This document shows, one piece after another, positions 33,547 to 53,118 of a stretch of 64,000 nucleotides of DNA. The notes beneath the pieces were generated by a model. That model was not told the origin of the DNA, did not search any database, and saw only the letters and a program-made list of their open reading frames with translations. A program made the position numbers and the translations under genes. Source of the DNA: Antedon mediterranea (taxonomy: Eukaryota > Echinodermata > Crinoidea > Comatulida > Antedonidae); NCBI RefSeq assembly GCF_964355755.1, contig NC_092679.1:18652932-18716931 (forward strand), given 5' to 3'. How positions within the stretch are numbered: the stretch's first letter is position 1; the number at the start of each line of letters is the position of its first letter.

Positions 33547-34623
33547 TTATTGTTCAGTGATGTTGTAATAGTAGGTTTCTACGTTTTTTGACGACACAAA
33601 ACTATTATAAAATTTTATTTCATCAATCAAGCCATAGAAATAACGTTCGTTGCTGCCTTGTGCTGTTCCAATAACGACTGGGTTAGGATTGATCGGTATA
33701 GGACCAGAGCAACAATCAGACTGACCAGCTTGTATCTCTGCATTGACATAAAACGCTAGGCAACTTCCATTGTAGGTTAAAACCAAATGTCGCCACACTC
33801 CAAATTGAACCACAGAAACATATTTGAATCTAGATTTGATTAAAGTAAAAAGTGATACCAATAAAGTATTAGTACCTAGTTTAAATTCAAATTCACCATC
33901 TTCCCGGAAACCATTATTCAAAATATACTGTTTGTCATCGCCTCGATCACCTCTTTCCAAACGTTTAAACCACAAACTAACCGTAAATTCTGATCCAAAA
34001 TCAAAGTTACTGAACTCATCAACAACAATGCTCTGAGAGCCAGTGAAGTTGGCGGCTAAACCACTTACACCAGTTGTGTATGTTAAGTCTGTACCATTAG
34101 ATCTTCCATGGCGTTCATTGCCAGATGTATCATTTACGTCACTCTCAAACGCGTAATAAGCAAGTAAATACTGGTTCTCTCCAACCAAACCATTGTCATG
34201 GTTGCCACTTTGCGTACTGGACTCAGTTTTCAGACCATTAGTTGACAATTCAGATTCCATTATATGATCTTCACCTGATACATCATCATCCATCTCGAAT
34301 TGAGTACTAGACTCATTTTCCAGTCCATTAGTTGAGGATTCCATACTTTGAAATTCTTCATCTGACGTCATGACATTATTTTGTTGATTTTCATTAAATT
34401 GGTGAGGAGCAACCAGTTGATATTCGTTGCAAACATCATCCACACTCTTTTTAAGAAACTTACATTTAACACTGGAACATATAATGCACTTTGAAAGTGA
34501 AACTACCTCCAACATACATTTCTCTCGATCAGCCAATTTCACTAGTTTTTGGTCGCTTGTACATTTACCGTTTACGGCAAATATTCCAAGAGCTACGATC
34601 AGCGTTAACGAACTGCAATACAT
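33547..34623 (-). CDS. LG11: secreted LamG-domain protein, B subtype with tandem RGD (358 aa)
   Basis: Intact. The N-terminal half is close to LG2 and LG4 (same five cysteines and two acidic repeats). The LamG core is closer to LG7 and LG9 (KYVSVVQFGVW, FVSSKNVETYYYN), so it looks like a mosaic. A small in-frame insertion gives LERGDRGDDKQ, with two RGD tripeptides where LG9 has LEGGDDKQ. RGD can bind integrins in other proteins; whether it is exposed here is unknown. Confidence 0.87.
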   Translation of the reverse strand: MYCSSLTLIVALGIFAVNGKCTSDQKLVKLADREKCMLEVVSLSKCIICSSVKCKFLKKSVDDVCNEYQLVAPHQFNENQQNNVMTSDEEFQSMESSTNGLENESSTQFEMDDDVSGEDHIMESELSTNGLKTESSTQSGNHDNGLVGENQYLLAYYAFESDVNDTSGNERHGRSNGTDLTYTTGVSGLAANFTGSQSIVVDEFSNFDFGSEFTVSLWFKRLERGDRGDDKQYILNNGFREDGEFEFKLGTNTLLVSLFTLIKSRFKYVSVVQFGVWRHLVLTYNGSCLAFYVNAEIQAGQSDCCSGPIPINPNPVVIGTAQGSNERYFYGLIDEIKFYNSFVSSKNVETYYYNITEQ

Positions 34624-35091
34624 AATCTAATGAAACAAAGAATAAATGCCGCATACGTGGCAGTTTTCAGTAAATATGAATTTTGTAAAAATAAACTTTT
34701 AAATTAATAATAAATGAACAAAACTAAGTTCTGCATTGACAAAATGTATATAAAAAAAAATAAATCAATGAAGATTTACATATACAAATATACGAATTTT
34801 AAAATAATTAATAGTTGAGAGGCTATCCACATTGAAATGTCTAAATATAAACAAAAATAATGAATGACTGTGCGTTTAAACCAAGGACTAACTAGAAAAT
34901 CTAACAAATGCTTTATAAATATTAGCGATTTATGAAGTTCAGATAAACAGATAAATTACCAAATTTATGAAAATACGATAACTTAGTCGAGGCCTACAGT
35001 ACTTTAAATTAAACCTTAACCAACGTTGTCAATAGGTAAACTAACAAGTACATGTCTGTTTTACTTTGTTGAAAGAATTATGGAACTAACT

Positions 35092-35330
35092 TACAAATGT
35101 GTAGTATTGATTACTTTCGTAGGTAATAACTTGTTTTGTTTCCTTATGAGTATACTGATATACATTTACATGACAAAATGACAAACACACAAAAAGATTA
35201 TTAACCTCTATTGTGTAAAAATGGAAAAAAATTCGAGCTTTAATTGGTTACAGGCAATGACAATGCTATCTTATTCGTGTTTAATTAAACCTCAATGAGT
35301 GTCAGGTTTTGGATGTATCGACCATCAATC
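35092..35330 (-). promoter_or_regulatory. LG11 5' exon and promoter module
   Basis: B-type donor GTAAGT near 35087-35092, ATTTACATGAC (35164-35174) and CCAAT (ATTGG 35243-35247) in CGAGCTTTAATTGGTTAC. Confidence 0.5.
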
Positions 35331-35470
35331 CGCCCAAAGTCCTCTAGAGAAAAACACTGCTACAACAAGGGTGTGGGCTGGTGGTGGACAATGTGGTTAG
35401 AAGTATATGTGATTGCCAGAGTTTTTCTTGGGAATGGGGTAACATGATAAATTTCCATTATTTAACATTT

Positions 35471-36142
35471 TGATATTTACATTATTTAAAAAAACAAGAG
35501 TTAGATTAAACATTTGATAAAAAAAATAAATAAATAAATATCTTCACAAACTATTTTGTAGAAAAATAACAATACATTCAATAACGCAAAACCAATAATC
35601 ATAAACAACTGATTTCCAATAAATGAGATTTACTATTGATTTACTTAAAGATGTATTGTTCCCAAAAAACAAGAAGATTAATAAAAGCAGGTTTTGATTT
35701 AAGGCCATTTGGCATTTTTATCAAGTTAATTACTTCTGTAAAAAAAAAAGAAAACCAACAGATATAATGGTTTTACTTACAAAAAGACAAACAAACTGTT
35801 AAATTTAACCAAAAACCCATTGTCTGACAGAATACTTTTTGCTTTAAATTACAGTTATTTTCAGGTAAATAATAATAATAATAATAGCCTAATAATTTTA
35901 TTTTTCGATCCAATTTTATTGGAAAAGTGAATATCTAAAAGTAACTTTAAACTTTCATTACAATTATTTTTTTGGGGGTCAAAATATCTTTAAATTGCCT
36001 ATACCTAAAGAAATAAATTTACAATGTTGGTACTAAGGCCAAAAATGAATTATATGTCAATTCAGTAGAGTAGGCCTATAGTTTAGTATACTTAAACAGG
36101 TTAACAAATGATTATGCGTCACTAAAGAAATCAACATTACAT
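35471..36142. other. 3' flank of LG12 with single minisatellite precursor
   Basis: No gene. It contains one copy of the sequence that became the 54-bp minisatellite (about 35625-35690), then the 3' flank shared by A, D and LG12 genes (GGCCATTTGG..., TTTCAGGTAAATAA). The LINE target site is empty here. Confidence 0.65.
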
Positions 36143-36915
36143 TTCACATTATAATAATAGGCTTCCACTTGTTGTGATGTCACAGAACTATTGTAAAATT
36201 GGACTTCGTCAATCAAACCATAAAAATCAGACTGACCAGGTTGTATTTGTGCATATTGACATATACAGCTGCGTCAATGCCGTTGTAGGTTGAAACCAAA
36301 TGTCGCCACACTCCAAATCGAACCGCAGGCTCATACTTAAAGTTATAGTTAGATCAGGTGAGATCTTCCATGGCGTTCATTGCCAGATGTATCATTTACG
36401 TCACCCTCAAATGTGTAATAAGCAAGTAAATAGTCGTTAAACATTGAGTAATAGACACATTTTCTAGACCATTAGTTGCGGATTTAGTTTCCATTGTACT
36501 GCCACCTTCATCTGGAGGATCCCGTTACCACCATTGTATTACGACCATCTTCATCTGACGTCATGTCAGTATCATTCATCTCGGATTGAGTACTAGACTC
36601 ATTTTCCAGACCATTAGTTGAGGATTCCGTTACCGCCATTGTATTACGACCATCTTCATCTGACGTCATGTCAGTATCATCCATCACGGTTTGAGTAATA
36701 GACTCATTTTCCAGTTTATTAGTTGAGGATTCCGTTACCATGATAGGCCTATTTGTATTATCAGCACAATCATCTGATTTTATGGGCCAAGTACGGAGCA
36801 ACAAACTGATATTCATTGGAAAAATTAAAATTAACACTGGGATAGCAAATGCATTTTGTACTAAAGATCAACATACATTTATTGCGACCAGCCATTTTAA
36901 CCCGAAAAAGAACTT
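36143..36915 (-). pseudogene. LG12: truncated mosaic LamG pseudogene
   Basis: The C-terminal LamG part has internal deletions (codons lost near 36225 and 36357). The middle carries acidic repeats, and the 5' end is cut before a signal peptide against the 3' end of LG13. It is the uninterrupted counterpart of LG6 and shows where the transposon at 22200 inserted. Confidence 0.87.
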
Positions 36916-36942
36916 AATGGGCAGAAAACGCGGCCTTATTAC

Positions 36943-37923
36943 TTATGGTATCCGAGTAATATTATAGTAGTAGGCTTCTACTTGTTGTGACGACACAGAA
37001 CTATTGTAAAACTGGACTTCATCAATCAAGCCATAAAAATAACGTTCGTTGTTGCCATGTGCTGTTCCAATAACGACTGGGTTAGAATTGATCGGTATAG
37101 GACCAGAGCAACAATCAGACTGACCAGATTGTATCTCTGCATTGACATAAAACGCTAGGCAACTTCCATTGTAGGTGAAAACCAAATGTCGCCACACTCC
37201 AAATTGAACCACAGAAACATATTTGAATCTAGATTTGATTAAAGTAAAAAGTGATACCAATAAAGTATTAGTACCTAGTTTAAATTCAAATTCACCATCT
37301 TCCCGGAAACCATTATTCAAAATGAACTGTTGGTTATCACCTCCTTCCAAACGTTTATACCACAAACTAACCGTAAATTCTGATCCAAAATCAAAGTTAC
37401 TGAACTCATTAATAACAATTCTCTGAGAGCCAGTGAAGTTGGCGGCTAAACCACTTATACCAGTTGTGTATGTTAAGTCTGTACCATTAGATCTTCCATG
37501 GCGTCCAATGCCAGATGTATCATTTACGTCACTCTCAAACGCGTAATAAGCAAGTAAATACTGGTTCTCTTCAACCAAGACATTGTCATGGTTGCCAGTT
37601 TGCGTACTGGAACCACCTTCCAGACAATTAGTTGACGATTCTGTTACAATTGTATTCTGACTATTTTCATCTAACGTCACAAAATCAGTAAGTTGATTTT
37701 TATTGAATTCTTGAGCCAAATAAGGAGCATTCACTTTCCCTTTCAGTGACTTAAATCTAAAACTGTGATACCAAATGCATTTTGAAACTACTTTCAAAAT
37801 ACCTTCCTCCCGATCAGCCAATTTCACCAGTTTCTGGTCGTTTCCACATTTTATTTCATGTTGTATTCCATTTACGAGATGTATTTTCAGAACCACGATC
37901 AACGTGAACACGCTGCAATACAT
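36943..37923 (-). CDS. LG13: secreted LamG-domain protein, C subtype (326 aa)
   Basis: Intact pair-mate of LG7, same length and one-repeat linker. Differences are scattered substitutions (for example REEGILK for REECILK, which removes one Cys of the N-terminal module, and INEFSNFDFG for VDEFSNFDFG). The LamG domain is complete to NITRIP. Loss of the Cys suggests that the disulfide pattern in this subtype is not fixed. Confidence 0.87.
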   Translation of the reverse strand: MYCSVFTLIVVLKIHLVNGIQHEIKCGNDQKLVKLADREEGILKVVSKCIWYHSFRFKSLKGKVNAPYLAQEFNKNQLTDFVTLDENSQNTIVTESSTNCLEGGSSTQTGNHDNVLVEENQYLLAYYAFESDVNDTSGIGRHGRSNGTDLTYTTGISGLAANFTGSQRIVINEFSNFDFGSEFTVSLWYKRLEGGDNQQFILNNGFREDGEFEFKLGTNTLLVSLFTLIKSRFKYVSVVQFGVWRHLVFTYNGSCLAFYVNAEIQSGQSDCCSGPIPINSNPVVIGTAHGNNERYFYGLIDEVQFYNSSVSSQQVEAYYYNITRIP

Positions 37924-38399
37924 AATCTAATGAAAAGAATAGTACAGCATAATATGTGGGGTTTTTTCTGTGAGATAAATTTTAAATACAATGTTTTGAC
38001 TGACTATAGGCCTATTAATAATCACTGCACAAATTAATTTTAAAAAATAAATTAAACAATTCGGCAGGATTACCTAGAATTTATCAATTAAATAAAAGTC
38101 GTAAGGGTATCTACATTTTAATGCAACACAAGCACGTAAGGGCAACGCAACTGATTTTACCAATCACAAGAGATTGATTATTCAAACTGTTGCTCATCAT
38201 TGGTCAACTCGCTTGCGTTGCGTTTACGCTCGGACGTCCTCGTGGGAAGAAAGCTTAAATTAAAGACTAACTGGCAAATCAACAGAGCTAAAAAAAAAAT
38301 CATAAGATAATGTTACCGTCTCAACATGAACCAGCTTCTAAAATCGATTGAAATATTTTGTTGTAAACCGTTGTTTAATACCTTTGCAAGAGTATTGAA

Positions 38400-38700
38400 C
38401 GCCTTGCAGTTATCAGTTAAACTTCTTACAGAATTTTGTTATAACATTTGCGAAAGAATTACAAATTAATACTGTAGTATATACAGTACTACGTATAAAC
38501 AGGCCTAAGTGATTTATTTTGACTGTATGTTTAATTATTAATATTGAATTCTTTCAATTCATCTCGTTCTGTTCCCTCAAAAATTAAACTGATACACATT
38601 TACATGACAAATATGAAAACACAATGGATAGTAAACTATAATTAGTGTGATGCTACTGCTATTGTGCTAAATTAAATCAGTGGAGTTAATTGGTTAAAAG
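38400..38700 (-). promoter_or_regulatory. LG13 5' exon and promoter module
   Basis: ATTTACATGAC at 38598-38608 and CCAAT (ATTGG 38689-38693), aligned with LG7. Confidence 0.45.
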
Positions 38701-39109
38701 GCGTATTTAATATCTTTCGATTTCGGCTTGGTTTCCATTTTAATTGCTACGTGTAGCCAACGAAATCTGGAGAAAATATCACAAGCGCTAAGCAATTTGT
38801 CGAAGAACGTTCCGAACTTGATGACCAATAACACACACCAAGTTTAATAAATTACCAGAAATCTATGTCTTAATACACTTCAATGTTTACAATTTATAAA
38901 AAAAAATAAAATGTAGATAGGAAGTAATACGATTTTTAATCTTTCTGATTTAACAAAATGAAATAAGATAAATATTTTGTACGATTATTAAAACAACTTG
39001 TAAATCAGTATCAGTTCTCTCCACAATTGGTAGGTTTTGAATAAACTCCGTCGTCGCACAAAACTAAATGAGAGTCTACGGGAGATAAACAACAGTGCTT
39101 GCTCTATCA

Positions 39110-40055
39110 CTATGGAGTTTGAGTCGTATTGTTATAGTCTTCCACGTTTTGCGACGTCAAAAAAACACTGTAAAATTTGACTTCATCAATCAATCCATAA
39201 TAGAAAAGATCGATCTTGTTTTTTACTGTTCCAATAACGACTGGGTTCGGATTGATCAGTATAGAACCAGAGCAGTCACACTGACCTGATTGCATCTCTC
39301 CATTTACATAAAATGGTGTGTAACTGCTGTTGTACGTTCAAACCACATGTTGCCTCATTCCATATTGAACCATTGGCGTATACAGAAATTTACTAAAATT
39401 AGGATGGGTAAAAATTGATCCATGTACCTTTTTATGACCCATTCTTATTTCAAATTCACCATCATCACAGTACCCATTACTCAAAATGTACTGATAGTTT
39501 TTACCCGATGCAAATTGTTTATACCACAAACTAACCGTAAATTCTGATCCAAAATCAAAGTTACTGAACTCATCAACAACAATGCTCTGAGAGCCAGTGA
39601 AGTTGGCGGCTAAACCACTTACACCAGTTGTGTATGTTAAGTCTGTACCATTAGATCTTCCATGGCGTTCATTGCCTGATGTACTGTATCTTTGACGTCA
39701 CCCTCAAACGGGTAACAAGCAAGTAAATACTGTTTCTCTCCAACCAAGACATTGTCAGTAGTTAAATGATGAGAACTTGACTCATTTTCCAGACCATTAG
39801 TTGAGGATTTCGTCACGACATATCATGTTGATTCTCAATAAATTGGTAAGCCAAGTATGGAGCAACAAGTTGATATTCATTCTTTTCAAGAAACTTTAAA
39901 TTAACACTGGGATACCAAATGCATTTTGTACTAAAGATCAACATACAATTATCGTGATCAGCCAGTTTTCGGTTGTTTCCACATATTATTTGATCTGTAC
40001 CATTTACAACAAATACTTCCAACACCAGGATCAACGTTGAAAAACTGCAATACAT
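39110..40055 (-). pseudogene. LG14: diverged E-subtype LamG pseudogene
   Basis: Start ATG (40055-40053), signal peptide (ending VVNG) and a reduced Cys module are readable. The frame is then broken near 39813 and 39690 (extra bases in GATGTACTGTATC) and by a TGA near 39337. The C-terminal third has diverged strongly (ILINPNPVVIGTVKNK). By contrast, about 39516-39676 is virtually identical to active paralogues, pointing to gene conversion. Confidence 0.85.
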
Positions 40056-40281
40056 AATCTAATAAACAAAACAATAAATACTGACTAATGAACAATTGTA
40101 AAAATTAATCTTTTTGATTTGATTATTTTTTACATTTTTGCTAGCATTTAATGCTAAAGTGGAATTATGTTATAGGCATTCAAAAGGAATAAACCTCAGA
40201 GAGAGATGAAAGACCTAATTGACAGAAATACTTGGAACATTTTGTAACACTTACAGTATCAAGGTTTATTTATATATATAT

Positions 40282-40365
40282 AAAACTGACTAATAGACTC
40301 ATTTTCAGACCATTAGTTGAGGATTCCGTCACAACATTATCATGTTGATTCTCATTGTATCTGAT
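40282..40365 (-). pseudogene. Relic of LG acidic-repeat coding sequence
   Basis: ACTAATAGACTCATTTTCAG and following bases match the acidic-repeat region of LG genes, out of any gene context, inside the presumed LG14 leader region. Confidence 0.6.
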
Positions 40366-40436
40366 ATAATAACTAATACAACAAGTAATGATTATTCCTA
40401 CTAACATTTTTATGTTAAAAGGATTTGTGAAAAACA

Positions 40437-40740
40437 TTACTTACAAATATTGTATGATACCAGCCGTCGCAATAAATAGATAAATGATTACTTTTGACAA
40501 TTAAAACATTAATATTGATTACTTTCATGTACAGTAGTATTATTTACATGACAAAATGATGAACACAAAAAGATGATCAATTACTATTGTGTAAAAATGA
40601 ACAATTCCAGATTAAATTGGTGACAGACAATGACAAAGATGGTCGATCTTTATTTGTGTCCCGGTAAATTCAACGAGTGTCAAGTTTTGGGTCAAACATT
40701 GACCATCTATCTGCCCTGACCTCTAAAATAAAACACTATT
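40437..40740 (-). promoter_or_regulatory. LG14 upstream module, fossil
   Basis: A GTAAGT donor (near 40443-40448), a TTTACATGAC block (about 40548) and a CCAAT-like AAATTGGTGACAG (about 40615) show that the two-part promoter was already present in the most diverged subtype. Confidence 0.4.
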
Positions 40741-40871
40741 GTCCTAAAATAGTAGTTTTCTATCTTTTTAAATAGCAGTGACAGGGCAAGATACACATAA
40801 TTTGTTCTTATGACCTTACAGTAAACTTCAACAACCCTAGCCTCACTGAAATCCCTGCCAAGCGGCTCGGG

Positions 40872-40985
40872 TAATGCAGTGTGTGATAGGGGTCTGTAGT
40901 GTGTGATAGGGGTCTGTAGTGTGTGATAGGGGTCTGTATGGTGTGATAGGGGTCTGTATGGTGTGATAGGGGTGTGTAGAGCATG
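40872..40985. repeat. 20-bp minisatellite, about 5 copies
   Basis: Unit GTGTGATAGGGGTCTGTAGT with variants ending TATG. The minus-strand translation (TPITPYRPLSHHTDP type) is only the repeat read in one frame, not a gene. Confidence 0.88.
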
Positions 40986-41429
40986 GCTAGGGTGCGGTAC
41001 GATATGTAGACCGATAATTTGTGTCACTTGCCGCTGTCTTGCTAAAATACAACATTCTCAACATTTTCCGCCTTTGGTAAGTCGTAAAATACCCATATTT
41101 ACTATACAGTTACCAATATTTTTCAATTTTTTAATAGCGCCGAATTAGCTTAAGGCAATTTTTAAAATATAGCGGCTTCGAAGCTTTCAAAAATCATCCC
41201 GATATTTCATTTTTCCAAGTTGGGAGGTCTGGACACATGTAAAGCAATTAATGTACAATTAGTACTATATATAAAAAAACACATTTATAAAAGTGGTTGA
41301 TATTTGATGTTAATTATAGAGTTTAACTTAGTTTTTTAAATAACATAAAAAGCTATATCACAACCGATAAAAAAAAAACGTTTTACATGAATGTACTACA
41401 ATAGGTTTGGTACACAGTGATACCATTAA

Positions 41430-41610
41430 ACCTGTTAAAGCAAAGTTTAAATTCAAATTCACCATCATCGCGGTACCCATTATTATCGACAAACACAGAT
41501 TGCATTCACTTTCTTCAAACTGACAAATTAGTTCAAAAAGTTAAAAGTTATTTATACAAGAATATTCTTTTTTGAGAGCCGGTGAACTTGGCATTTATAC
41601 CATGTGTGGC
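41430..41610 (-). pseudogene. Last relic of a LamG gene at the array edge
   Basis: AAATTCAAATTCACCATCAT and GAGAGCCGGTGAACTTGGC match two separate points of the LamG coding region in the right order and orientation. The intervening sequence is not alignable by eye. It marks the eroded edge of the array. Confidence 0.6.
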
Positions 41611-42143
41611 AAGTATCTCTTCTATGACGATGACAAACCAATGTTGTATCAAAATGGTCTAGTTAATTTTATTACAGGTAGTTACGCAATTATAAACGCT
41701 GCTTTTGAGCCAAAGGTCAACACATATATAAGTTTTGGTGCAATATCAATCCTCCATTTGCAATAGCCTAACCTAAAATAAACCCTCACACACGCTTTGC
41801 TAACAGGTACAGATATGTAGCACGGCTGGTGTGTAAGGTGTGGCTGGGTTATGTACTAGAGTTTATAACTTCTGAAAATTCAAGTATTTAAACACATGTT
41901 TTTAGAGTTTTATACTGAAGTACCCAGATGCTTAATAATATTTCTGAAATGTTCTCACTCCTGAGGACGATCAAAGTATTATTGATCGAAACGTCGAGAA
42001 ACAGTTCTTTTCAGAACAAGATATATTTGGTGTACCACAAACTTTATATCAACATTTGATTTTGCCAAACCTTCAATTTCAAACAATATATTATTACTGT
42101 ACATACCATTATGCTTCTGTCAAACATTCATTTGTTTACTTTC
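41611..42143. other. Spacer between the LG array and NVL
   Basis: No supported gene. It includes a short inverted structure around 41956-42000 (CTGAGGACGATCAA ... TTGATCGAAACGTC), of the kind found near the ends of some retroelements. The NVL 3' UTR must begin at 42143 going left; I found no convincing AATAAA. Confidence 0.5.
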
Positions 42144-50908
<8,765 letters not shown>

Positions 50909-51440
50909 TTCAGATAACCTAAAGTTGGGTATAGAAAACGACATACAGTATCATAATACATGCCTGTAGGATGTGTAGTATGTACAGTAGTTATTAGCCT
51001 ACTTACTACTAATAATAGATGTGATTTTTTAAAGTTTTAACTTTTAGGCCTAATTAAAATTAATAATTTTATATTTAATAAAAATATGCCCATCCTTTAA
51101 TTTAAATGTTGAGAACGATATCTAAATAATAGACACTTGAAAACAGAAAGCTAGTACTTTATCAAACGGTTTTAAATTCCTAGGCCTAGACACAGGTACC
51201 AACTCCCTAAACATTGTCGGCGGAAGAAATCGACAATTCTTTCCACCAGTCCAACCATTATGATAGAGAGGGCCTAGGCTTAGCATAAAATATGTAAATT
51301 TATATTGAAAACAAATACATCACTTCTCCTACCAAATCAAGAGTAAGCCAAATATCTAGTTCAACTTATAAACTACATGAATGGCAAGTAATTTGTATTG
51401 ATAAATTTAAAAAGAACAGTTTAATGAGGTTAATAGTTAC

Positions 51441-51540
51441 CCGTCAATAACCAAAAGCAGCAGAGCAGACGATCGACAGACCACATGGAACCAGTCATGT
51501 GGAACGAGACTACTGTACCAGCAGCCGTGCGTCAATTAAA
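51441..51540 (-). promoter_or_regulatory. NVL 5' non-coding exon and upstream region
   Basis: Donor GTAACT (51435-51440) pairs with acceptor ACTTTAG (from 50919), giving a 522-bp 5' UTR intron that ends 10 bases before the NVL ATG. The exon start is estimated. No TATA box is evident, as expected for a housekeeping gene. Confidence 0.5.
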
Positions 51541-51544
51541 TATT

Positions 51545-53118
51545 CTATCGACACGGTCATCGTGAACTTTGAATATTGTTAAAATTAGTTATTATTTATT
51601 ATGTGGCCACCACAAATAAATGGGGCCCATTTGCATACATTCAAGTGGTATAAAAGCGTATGTACAACTCATTTAGAAAAAAGACGTATACTATTTGAGT
51701 GAAAAACATCGTATATTCACAATCGAAGTCTATAATCTACCATTATTACTATTTCAATTATTAGTTCATCTTAAAAATAAATTATGAAGACATCCCATGT
51801 TTCGATAGACTATGGTATTCAATACACACAGAAGTATATGTCAGAAAAATGTTACTATCAACTTGATTCAAGAAAAATAAATTTACATAGTAAATAAATT
51901 ATTATTTCATGATTAAAGCAAAGTATTTTTATAATGGCAGTTTTACTTTTACTTTCTGAGATGTAGGCCTACTGTGGAAATAAAACATAAACAAATGTGG
52001 GTTTCCCATCACTTTTGAAGTACGAGAAGGTAAATCTCAATACTGTATATACTGTATGTGGAGGGAAGTTACTTTGATATTATAACATCTCTATTCACGA
52101 ATACTACATACAATGTTTTTATAATTTTGATATTTAAAAGGCATTTCACTTATCTTTGGGGTGGTCCACACAAAATCCCTTCACTAACAAAACTTGCAAA
52201 AGCAAATGACCAACTAAAAGATGGAATGGATAAAATGAAATAGCGTTGAAAGAATTGATTTGATCTGTTTAGACATGGAATACAAATAATAAAAAATAAA
52301 TAGAAAATATATGTGTAAAATAACTTAACTATTCATTTTATCAATAGTATAGTATACAGCACAATAGGGAACTTCTGATTTACGCCTTAAGACCTATGCA
52401 TATCGCATTGTTGGTGACTTGGTCGTCTGGACCTAGAGTCAGGGCCAGTGGCTAGGTCGTCGCAAATTGTAATCTCCCAATTTTTTTCCCGAAACTTAAA
52501 CATACTGAGATGACAATTATGGCTATCAAAATATTATAGTGAATTGAAAAAATAAGAAGAAATATAAAATCATTATGTGTGAATAACATAAACATCATTT
52601 TAATATTAATGATTTACAGCACATTTCTTTTTTTTCCACTAGAGTAAGAACATCTACACTAGCATAGTTACTGTCTATTTTCGCTCTATTCAATAACAGA
52701 GTTTATATACTTATTTGTTACTTATTAGTAGTACTATAGTTACTTTATACACAATTTCTCTCTGGCTAGTTTTCATTTAATAACACCAAGATGCCACACA
52801 CATAGCACAATACCAGTTTAACAATCTAATTAACACACATTCTCTGTAATACTACCATACCTGTAATTTTACAGAATTAAAAAACATAAAGAAAAAATAA
52901 TGATATGCGATAAATGAACCAACCATTACATGAATTGGTATTTGGAAAAAACATAATATGTTGGAAGTTGTGTTTGCAAAATAAATAGTTTAAATAAAAA
53001 TTTTTTTTATCAAAATGTTTTACAAAATGCAAAGAAAAAAACCCAAGAAAATATAGTTGGTTTTTAAACAAACCATTAATTTAATTTGTTACTTTTGTTC
53101 AATTTTTATTGCATTTAT
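51545..53118. other. Intergenic region between NVL and pyruvate carboxylase
   Basis: No gene supported. AT-rich, with short spurious frames. The pyruvate carboxylase 3' UTR begins at 53118 and reads AATAAATGCAATAAAAATTG within the first bases, so a poly(A) signal may lie almost at the stop. Confidence 0.6.

Larger units (their letters stand above)
31380..35470. repeat. Segmental duplication pair Q (copy 2)
   Basis: LG10 and LG11 with flanks, matching 26230-30980. It retains the empty site of the LG9 promoter insertion. Confidence 0.88.
36440..38880. repeat. Segmental duplication pair P (copy 2)
   Basis: Matches 23741-26190, covering the LG12 fragment, LG13 and its upstream region. Confidence 0.88.

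Noticed and set aside
40707-41027. Proline-rich 106-codon protein
   Set aside because: It is one frame of the 20-bp minisatellite.
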